This document shows, in pieces, positions 59,046-64,000 of a stretch of DNA of 64,000 nt. The notes below the pieces were generated by a model. It was given only the letters and a program-made list of their open reading frames with translations. It had not been told where the DNA came from and made no database searches. Source of the stretch: Gemmatirosa kalamazoonensis. GTDB lineage: Bacteria > Gemmatimonadota > Gemmatimonadetes > Gemmatimonadales > Gemmatimonadaceae. Both the position numbers and the translations under genes were made by a program. The stretch lies in NCBI RefSeq assembly GCF_000522985.1, contig NZ_CP007130.1, forward strand, positions 372,001 through 436,000. The letters are read 5' to 3'. Position 1 is the stretch's first letter, and each line of letters starts with the position of its first letter.

Positions 59046-61001
59046 CTACGAGACGAGACGTCGCTCGCGCGGGCGATGCGCACGTCGCGCCTCCGCCTCG
59101 CGCAGCAGCGCGGCCGCGTCGAGGATCAGGCTGACGCGGCCGTCGCCGAGCTCCGTGGCGCCGGCGACGCCGGGCACCGACACGAGCGGATCGGTGACCG
59201 ACTGCACGACGATCTCGCGGAGGCCGAGCAGGCGGTCGACCGTCAGGCCCATCGGCACCGCGTCGCTGCCGACGACGAGCACGTAGACGTCGGTGCCGCG
59301 CGCATCGTGCAGCCCGAACAGCCGCGACAGGCTCACGATCGGGAGCACCCCGCCGCGGTACGCGATCACGTCGTTGTTCTCGAACGGCACGATCGACGTG
59401 CGCTCCACGCGGAGGATCTCGCGCAGCGCGGGCTGCGGCACGGCCATCTGCTGGCCCCCGATCTCGACGAGCAGCGCGTCGAGGATCATCAGCGTGAGCG
59501 GGAGGTCGACGGCGAACCGGGTGCCGCGGCCCGGCGTCGACTCGAGCGTGAGCTCGCCGGAGAGCGCGCGCACCGCGGACCGCACGACGTCCATGCCCAC
59601 GCCACGCCCGCTCGTCATGTCCGCCTCGTCGCGCGTCGAGAAGCCGGGCGCGCACAGCACGTCGAGCAGACGATCCGACGACAGCGTCTCCCCGGCCGCG
59701 AGCAGCCCGCGTGCGTGCGCGCGGGCGGCCACGCGCTCGACGTCGATGCCCGCGCCGTCGTCCTCGACCTCGATGCGGATGCGGTCGCCGGCCGCGGCGG
59801 CGCGGAGCGTCAGGCGCCCCTCCGGCGGCTTGCCCCGCGCGCGGCGCTCCTCCGGCGGCTCGATGCCGTGGCTCACCGCGTTGCGCACGAGGTGCAGCAA
59901 CGGCTCCAGCATCCGGTCGACGACGACCTTGTCGATCTCCGTGCTCTGTCCGTGGAACTCGAGCGCGACGCGCTTGCCCGACTCGCGAATCGCGTCGCGC
60001 GCCGCGAACCGGAGCCGCTCGAACACCTCGCCGACCGGCACGAGCCGGATGCGCGTCACGCTCTCGCGCAGCCGTCGGAGCTGGCGCTCCATCACCGCGT
60101 TGGTCTCCTCGAGCGCGTCGCGCACGCTCGCGAGATCGCCGCCGGCCGCCTGCCGCAGCACGTCGTCGAGCCGCGAGCGGCTGACCACCAGCTCGCCGAC
60201 GAGCCGCATGACGCCGTCCAGCCGCGCGAGGTCGACGCGGACGACGCTCGCCGCGGACGGCGCGGGCATCGGCGCCTCCGACCCCACGACCGGCGGCGGT
60301 GGTGCGTGCGTCACGCCGACGGTCCACCGCAGTCCGTCCGCGGACCACGCCTCGTCCGGCGCGCTCGCCGACGGCACCTCGACCCAGAAGTCGAACACCA
60401 GGCCCCCATCGACCATGCGCGGCTTCGCGTCGAGCAGCGCGCCGAGCGACCGCAGGCGCGCGCGCACGGCGTCCACGCCGATGCCGCGCTGGGCGAGATC
60501 GACGCTCGGCACGAACTCGAAGTGGTACACGGTGCCGTCGACGTCGCCATCGACCGGCTCATCGATGCCGGGCGGCCGAGGCTCGTCGGTCGGGGCGCGT
60601 GCGAGCGGCGCGATCCGCGCGAGCGCGGCGACGGCCGCGGTCACGTCCGGCACGCCCGCTCCGGTGCGGCGCGCGGCGATGCACTGCTCGAGCAGCTCCG
60701 CCCCCGCGAACAGCGCGTCCACGAACCCCGGCGCCGGCGGCGACGCACCGTGCTCCGCGGAGCGCAGGGCGCCCTCGAGCGCGTGCGCGACGCGCTCCGC
60801 GCTAACGTCGCCGACCATGCCGGAGAGGCCCTTCAGCGTGTGCAGGCTCCGGAACAGGTCGCGCAGGATCCGCGGATCCGGCGCGTGCGCCGGCGCGGTC
60901 GCCTCGAGGTCGAGCAGGGAGCGCCTAACGACCGCGAGGTGCTCGTCGCACTCGGCGTAGTAGTCCTCGATGAACTGATCGAAGAACGCGCCGCCGGTCA
61001 C
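59046..61001 (-). CDS. cheA: CheA chemosensory histidine kinase
   Basis: A 651-residue protein with the P1-P5 layout: HPt P1 with His54 (LFRSLHTLKGLSGMVG), a P2-like region about 155-225, dimerisation P3 (LDGVMRLVGELVVSRSRLDD), ATPase P4 (LHLVRNAVSHGIEPPEERRA, VEDDGAGIDVERV, TSGRGVGMDVVRSAV) and CheW-like P5 (ENNDVIAYRGGVLPIVSLSR). All kinase boxes are intact. The GTG start at 61001 overlaps the cheY stop (TGA in GTGA). A motif copy sits in the unusual GTT AGG frame near residue 26. Confidence 0.96.
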   Translation of the reverse strand: MTGGAFFDQFIEDYYAECDEHLAVVRRSLLDLEATAPAHAPDPRILRDLFRSLHTLKGLSGMVGDVSAERVAHALEGALRSAEHGASPPAPGFVDALFAGAELLEQCIAARRTGAGVPDVTAAVAALARIAPLARAPTDEPRPPGIDEPVDGDVDGTVYHFEFVPSVDLAQRGIGVDAVRARLRSLGALLDAKPRMVDGGLVFDFWVEVPSASAPDEAWSADGLRWTVGVTHAPPPPVVGSEAPMPAPSAASVVRVDLARLDGVMRLVGELVVSRSRLDDVLRQAAGGDLASVRDALEETNAVMERQLRRLRESVTRIRLVPVGEVFERLRFAARDAIRESGKRVALEFHGQSTEIDKVVVDRMLEPLLHLVRNAVSHGIEPPEERRARGKPPEGRLTLRAAAAGDRIRIEVEDDGAGIDVERVAARAHARGLLAAGETLSSDRLLDVLCAPGFSTRDEADMTSGRGVGMDVVRSAVRALSGELTLESTPGRGTRFAVDLPLTLMILDALLVEIGGQQMAVPQPALREILRVERTSIVPFENNDVIAYRGGVLPIVSLSRLFGLHDARGTDVYVLVVGSDAVPMGLTVDRLLGLREIVVQSVTDPLVSVPGVAGATELGDGRVSLILDAAALLREAEARRAHRPRERRLVS

Positions 61002-61378
61002 GCGCGGCTACCCGCGTCCAGCAGCGCGCGGATCTCGGGCGCGAACGTGGCCGGCTGGAACGGCTTCGTGAGATAGCGCGTCGCGCCCTCGCGCAGGGCG
61101 CTGGCGCGGCTCTCGTCGTCACCGCGCGTCGTGACGACGACCACCGGCAGCGCGCGGAAGCGCTCGTTCGTGCGCATGAAGCGCAGCACCTCGAGCCCGT
61201 GCACGTCCGGCATGTTCAGGTCGAGCACCACGAGGTCGACCGGCACGAGCGCCAGCCGCTCGATGGCCTCGAGCCCGCTCGCGGCCTGGTCGAACGTGAC
61301 GTCGCCGAGCTCCCGCAGCGACGCCATGATCATGCGCCGCATGGTGGGCGAGTCGTCCACGACCAGGATCGTTCGCAT
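60998..61378 (-). CDS. cheY: CheY-like response regulator 1, first gene of the chemosensory operon
   Basis: A 126-residue receiver: VVDDS (acidic pair at 8-9), phosphoacceptor Asp53 (VLDLNMPD), Thr84 and Lys105 (LTKPF), all conserved. It is the promoter-proximal gene, with a 113-bp upstream gap to the next gene. It overlaps cheA by 4 bp. Two CheY proteins in one operon suggest an output regulator and a phosphate sink; the assignment of each cannot be read from sequence. Confidence 0.94.
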   Translation of the reverse strand: MRTILVVDDSPTMRRMIMASLRELGDVTFDQAASGLEAIERLALVPVDLVVLDLNMPDVHGLEVLRFMRTNERFRALPVVVVTTRGDDESRASALREGATRYLTKPFQPATFAPEIRALLDAGSRA

Positions 61379-61491
61379 GCGGGCATGGACGGCGACGGGG
61401 AGAAACGGACGAAGCTGTCGCCACAAGCTACAGCGCGCCCCTACCCGCGACTACCGGTGCCCCGCTCTCCCTCCGGCGCGGCGCGAGCGGC

Positions 61492-62046
61492 TCAGCGCCG
61501 CACGCCGAAGCGCAGGCGGAGGTAGCTCGCCCCCTCGACGCGCCGCGCCGTCGCGAACGAGCCTGAGTCGCTCGCCGCCAGGCGCTCGGAGATCGCGTAC
61601 TGCAGCACGATCGCCCCGACCGAGTCCTGCGGCAGCACGTTCGGGTTGGCCACGAACCGGCTCGGGCCGTCGCAGCAGAGCGGCAGCGGCGCCGCCACGT
61701 CGAACCGGGTCCGCGTTCCCACGCGCAGGACCGCGCGCCGCTGCGGGTCGACGTCCAGGGTGAGGGGCACCCACTTCGCCCCCGACGGCAGTGGGGCCTC
61801 GGCGAGGACCTGCGGGTCCGACCCGACGCGCTCCAGCGCGACGTACGTCTCGCCGGCGCGCGGCGTCGTGACGCGGAAGGCCCACGGCAGGAACCCGCCG
61901 GGGTGCGCGGGCGGCTGGTGCCACACCACGATGTCGTGCCCGACGCGATACGTCGCGCCGCCGGCCATCCAGCGGTCGCAGGCGGCGCCCGCCGCGAGCA
62001 CGAGCAGCACGCGGAGCGCCGTCGTCGTGAGCGTGGAGTGTCTCAT
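61492..62046 (-). CDS. Lipoprotein, unknown
   Basis: A 184-residue protein with lipobox LRVLLVLAAGAAC. Mature chain: HDIVVWHQPPAHPGGFLPWA, PRAGETYVALERVGSDPQVL, an outer strand-rich region and the C-terminus YLRLRFGVRR. The pair CC at LPLCCDGPS may form a metal or disulfide site. No family recognised. The ATG at 62046 overlaps the stop of the small gene upstream (ATGA). Confidence 0.72.
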   Translation of the reverse strand: MRHSTLTTTALRVLLVLAAGAACDRWMAGGATYRVGHDIVVWHQPPAHPGGFLPWAFRVTTPRAGETYVALERVGSDPQVLAEAPLPSGAKWVPLTLDVDPQRRAVLRVGTRTRFDVAAPLPLCCDGPSRFVANPNVLPQDSVGAIVLQYAISERLAASDSGSFATARRVEGASYLRLRFGVRR

Positions 62047-62258
62047 CCTCGCGCCTCCGTCACGAACGTCCACCGTCGTCGCGGAGGATCCCGCGACGGC
62101 AGCTCGTCGGCCGGATTCGACGCGGAATGGTCGAGCGCGCGGCGGCGCGCGGCGACCAGCTCGAGGATGAGGGCGCGGCGGTCCTCCGCGCTCAGCGGCT
62201 GATTATCGAGCAGTGCGAGGATGAGGCGCTCGCAGTCGGCGGCGGTGAGAATGATCAT
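62043..62258 (-). CDS. Small helical protein, unknown
   Basis: A 71-residue protein from the ATG at 62258 (MIILTAADCERLILALLDNQ, then PLSAEDRRALILELVAARRR). The start at 62285 (MTGPAHRDG) would be an alternative but is less likely. It is soluble, with two helices and a basic tail. It overlaps the lipoprotein gene by 4 bp, so a two-gene unit is likely. Confidence 0.6.
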   Translation of the reverse strand: MIILTAADCERLILALLDNQPLSAEDRRALILELVAARRRALDHSASNPADELPSRDPPRRRWTFVTEARG

Positions 62259-62303
62259 GCCGTCACGATGCGCGGGGCCCGTCACTGGCCCGTCAACAGG
62301 GCG

Positions 62304-63008
62304 TCACGCGGGCCCCCTCACGGCTGCTGGAAGCCGAGCGGCACCTCGGGGCTCATGAGCGAGGCGCCGCCGTCCGCGTCGGATGATCCACTCCGCGACG
62401 ACGACGTTGATCACCCAGCCGGCGCCCATCATCACCGCACGCGGCAGCTCGCTCGGCTTGCCGTGCGCGAGCAGCGCCCACGGGAGGTGCGTCAGCACCT
62501 GCGTGCCGGCGCCCATGCCGATCGCGTAGGCGCGCGTCATCCACGCCCCGTGCGCCGCGAAGTCGCGGCGGCGCACCGCGTCGAGCGCGAGCACCATCGA
62601 CGCCACCATGGCCGAGCCGAACACGAGGCGCTCGAGGTAGACGCCCACGCCGTCGCCGGCGGGCCACGGATAGAACTGCGCCATCCACAGCCCCGTGAGC
62701 GCGGCCACCAGCCCGCACACGCCGAGCACGCGCCCGGCCGCGCGGTGCCAGCCGCGATGCCGCCGACGGAAGGCGGGCGCGAACTGGAACGCGCCGAGGA
62801 TGCTGAACGGGATCACGGCGAACACGTGGAGCACGACCGGCAGCGGGTGCGCGAAGAACCGCGCGTTCTCGACGGTGACGGCCGCACCGCGCGCCAGCTC
62901 GACGAGCCTGGCCGTGCCGGCCGCAGCCGGCACGAGGCTCAACACCACCAGCAGCGCCGGCACGCGCCACGCGGCGCGGTTGGAGACCGGCATGGCGCGC
63001 GCGCTCAT
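62304..63008 (-). CDS. DUF2306-like membrane protein
   Basis: A 234-residue protein with about seven hydrophobic segments, including VLHVFAVIPFSILGAFQFAP, AGRVLGVCGLVAALTGLWMA, VFGSAMVASMVLALDAVRRR and MGAGWVINVVVAEWIIRRGR. His residues in FAHPLPVVLHVF, RRRHRGWHRAAGRV and RDFAAHGAWMTR match the DUF2306 pattern of possible metal- or heme-linked membrane proteins. The ATG at 63008 overlaps the stop of the beta-barrel gene (ATGA). Confidence 0.8.
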   Translation of the reverse strand: MSARAMPVSNRAAWRVPALLVVLSLVPAAAGTARLVELARGAAVTVENARFFAHPLPVVLHVFAVIPFSILGAFQFAPAFRRRHRGWHRAAGRVLGVCGLVAALTGLWMAQFYPWPAGDGVGVYLERLVFGSAMVASMVLALDAVRRRDFAAHGAWMTRAYAIGMGAGTQVLTHLPWALLAHGKPSELPRAVMMGAGWVINVVVAEWIIRRGRRRLAHEPRGAARLPAAVRGPA

Positions 63009-63595
63009 CGCCGCACCAGGCGCAGCCCGGCCATCACGACGAGGTCGTTGCGCGCGTCCGCGGCGCCGGGACCGTTCAACGGCTTGAAGCCGGTCACGTA
63101 GTCGCGCGTCTCGAGGCGCAGCCGGATGCGGCGCACGCCGATCTCGCCGCCGACGGCGCCGTACGCCGCGACGTCGTGCCGCGCGTCGACGTCCAGGCTG
63201 CGATAGTCGTAGCTCCGCGCGCCCGCGCCGATGCCCGCGAACGGCGCGAACGTCACGCCGTGGCCCGCGATCCACCGCGGGGCGCGCGCTTCGGCGCCGA
63301 CGTCATAGGTGAACACGTCGAGCTTCGGCTGCGAGGCGGCGGCGACGTCGCGGCTGCGCGCCCAGCCGACGGTGGCCGTCACGGCGAGCGTCGGGCGCAC
63401 GACGTAGGAGAGCTGGACGGCGTTCATGTTGCCGCGCTTGATCGCGTCCCGCTGGGCACCGGTCGGCAGCATGGTCCCGGTGGGCACGAGAAGCTCCCAC
63501 CGCGACTGCTTGGCGTGCGACTCGGCGGTCTGCGCGGCGAGGGGGCTGACGATCGTGCAGGCCAGCGCGGCGGTGAACAGCGAGCGAGCGGTCAT
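63005..63595 (-). CDS. Outer-membrane beta-barrel-like protein
   Basis: A 196-residue protein with signal peptide (SLFTAALACTIVSPLAAQ). The mature part alternates polar and hydrophobic residues with aromatic strand ends: WELLVPTGTMLPTGAQRDA, AVQLSYVVRPTLAVTATVGW, VTFAPFAGIGAGARSYDYRS and IRLRLETRDYVTGF, ending in RLVRR. Small OmpA/OmpW-type barrels have this layout. It starts at ATG 63595. Confidence 0.8.
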   Translation of the reverse strand: MTARSLFTAALACTIVSPLAAQTAESHAKQSRWELLVPTGTMLPTGAQRDAIKRGNMNAVQLSYVVRPTLAVTATVGWARSRDVAAASQPKLDVFTYDVGAEARAPRWIAGHGVTFAPFAGIGAGARSYDYRSLDVDARHDVAAYGAVGGEIGVRRIRLRLETRDYVTGFKPLNGPGAADARNDLVVMAGLRLVRR

Positions 63596-63722
63596 GGCGG
63601 CGGCTCCCGTGTTGGCGTGGTGTGTGGTCCCGACGCCAGCCAAGCTGCGGGAGTCGCCCGCCCGTCGAATCGACCGAAAGGTGCAGAGGGGGGTGTAGTC
63701 GGGGGGTGTAGACCCGCCGCGG

Positions 63723-64000
63723 CTACAGCAGCCGCAGCTCCTTCGCCCGCGCGAGCGCCTCCGTCCGGTGCCCCACGCCGAGCTTGGCGTACGCGTTCGC
63801 GACGTGACGCTTCACCGTCGCCTGGCTGATGGAGAGCTGATTTGCGATCTCCTGGTTGCGCAGCCCCGCCGCGATGAGACGCAGGACCTCGAGCTCGCGC
63901 GTCGTGAGCGCCTGGCCGGGCCCGACGTCCGCGATCGGTGCGGGAGCCGCTTCGGACGGCGCCGGCGCGTCGAACGCGGCGAGCAGCCGCCGAGTGTACT
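63723..64000 (-). CDS. LuxR-type HTH regulator, C-terminal part (5' end beyond the right edge)
   Basis: Reverse-strand translation from the right edge gives [20 protein letters not shown], then [20 protein letters not shown] and [20 protein letters not shown], ending [21 protein letters not shown] and TAG. This is a complete LuxR/GerE DNA-binding domain with the [10 protein letters not shown] start and the recognition helix [10 protein letters not shown]. The preceding YTRRLLAAF segment is typical of large MalT/LAL-type ATP-binding regulators, so the missing part is probably a P-loop and TPR region rather than a receiver. Confidence 0.85.
   Translation of the reverse strand, partial: YTRRLLAAFDAPAPSEAAPAPIADVGPGQALTTRELEVLRLIAAGLRNQEIANQLSISQATVKRHVANAYAKLGVGHRTEALARAKELRLL

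Larger units (their letters stand above)
1003..60930. repeat. Dispersed 8-mer CGTTAGGC / GCCTAACG (48 copies located)
   Basis: Exact or near-exact copies begin at 1003, 1999, 2958, 3638, 5556, 6142, 6983, 9459, 10683, 12966, 13349, 13849, 14347, 15437, 16827, 17418, 17735, 20159, 20772, 22347, 25418, 26804, 28962, 29146, 30702, 31977, 32442, 33291, 33639, 35050, 35157, 35260, 36797, 38989, 40184, 42482, 43010, 44105, 46731, 47363, 47675, 48655, 48921, 49133, 50818, 53934, 58463 and 60923. Those at 3638, 5556, 13349 and 28962 read TGTTAGGC and the one at 49133 ACTTAGGC; the other 43 are exact. Orientation is 24 to 24. Most lie in genes, chiefly as TTA GGC (Leu-Gly) or CCT AAC (Pro-Asn). Confidence 0.9.

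Noticed and set aside
1003-60930. Interpretation of the dispersed motif as a Chi or KOPS-type polar signal
   Set aside because: The two orientations are equal (24:24) across 60 kb, and there is no preference for the coding strand as a whole. A window crossing the origin or terminus could mask this, so the idea is weakened rather than excluded.

Overview
The window is very GC-rich (about 74% by eye) and densely packed with genes on both strands, many sharing 4-bp ATGA or GTGA stop/start overlaps. There are no rRNA genes, no complete tRNA and no CRISPR array. Several features together suggest a Gemmatimonadota-type genome, with Acidobacteriota as the nearest alternative. These are four duplicated-orphan (ADOP/MacB-FtsX type) permeases, two with PadR regulators, many small secreted or lipoprotein genes, a PEP-CTERM protein, a SARP/NB-ARC regulator and a PD40 protein with an acidobacterial-style N-terminal domain. 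This assignment is inference from gene content; no marker gene settles it.

Layout. 1-4274 (minus): secreted alpha/beta hydrolase, DUF1203, MDR oxidoreductase and a serine beta-lactamase-family protein. 4401-9193 (plus): ECF sigma/anti-sigma pair, then secreted DUF4440, two-lobed retropepsin-like and triple-repeat proteins. 9201-16996: first ADOP permease, cyclophilin, thioesterase, a probable single integron gene cassette (12966-13356) carrying an antitoxin-like gene, GH3 glycosidase, DinB-like protein. 17021-22352: cupredoxin remnant, repeat lipoprotein, large hybrid histidine kinase coupled to a diguanylate cyclase. 22359-30106 (minus): DUF4386/XRE/DUF2975 operon with an operator-like palindrome, methyltransferase-like membrane protein, PadR-ADOP pair, APH-like phosphotransferase, Exordium-like lipoprotein. 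30363-36518 (plus): PadR-ADOP pair, a further ADOP, a decayed hydrolase. 36519-49657: HTH/TPR regulator, secreted proteins, hairpin-rich intergenic segment (39898-40134), PEP-CTERM protein, SARP-type ATPase regulator, PD40 protein, type II NADH dehydrogenase, DUF983.

49675-61378 (minus) is one tightly coupled chemosensory operon, in transcription order cheY-cheA-cheW-mcp-(PAS+HEAT repeat protein)-cheR-cheB-cheY-cheC-(PAS histidine kinase). The receptor has no membrane segment, no flagellar gene is present, and the HEAT protein and the kinase carry related PAS domains. The operon therefore looks like a cytoplasmic signalling system, possibly controlling something other than swimming. 61492-64000 (minus) holds a lipoprotein, a small protein, a DUF2306-like membrane protein, a beta-barrel-like protein and the C-terminus of a LuxR/MalT-type regulator.

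The most striking non-genic signal is an 8-mer, CGTTAGGC (reverse complement GCCTAACG). I located 43 exact and 5 near-exact copies, spread evenly in both orientations and mostly inside genes as Leu-Gly (TTA GGC) or Pro-Asn (CCT AAC) codons. About two would be expected from base composition. It resembles an uptake-type, methylation or other dispersed recognition motif, and its 7-base core also matches the R' core-site consensus of integron attC sites, including the attC in this window.
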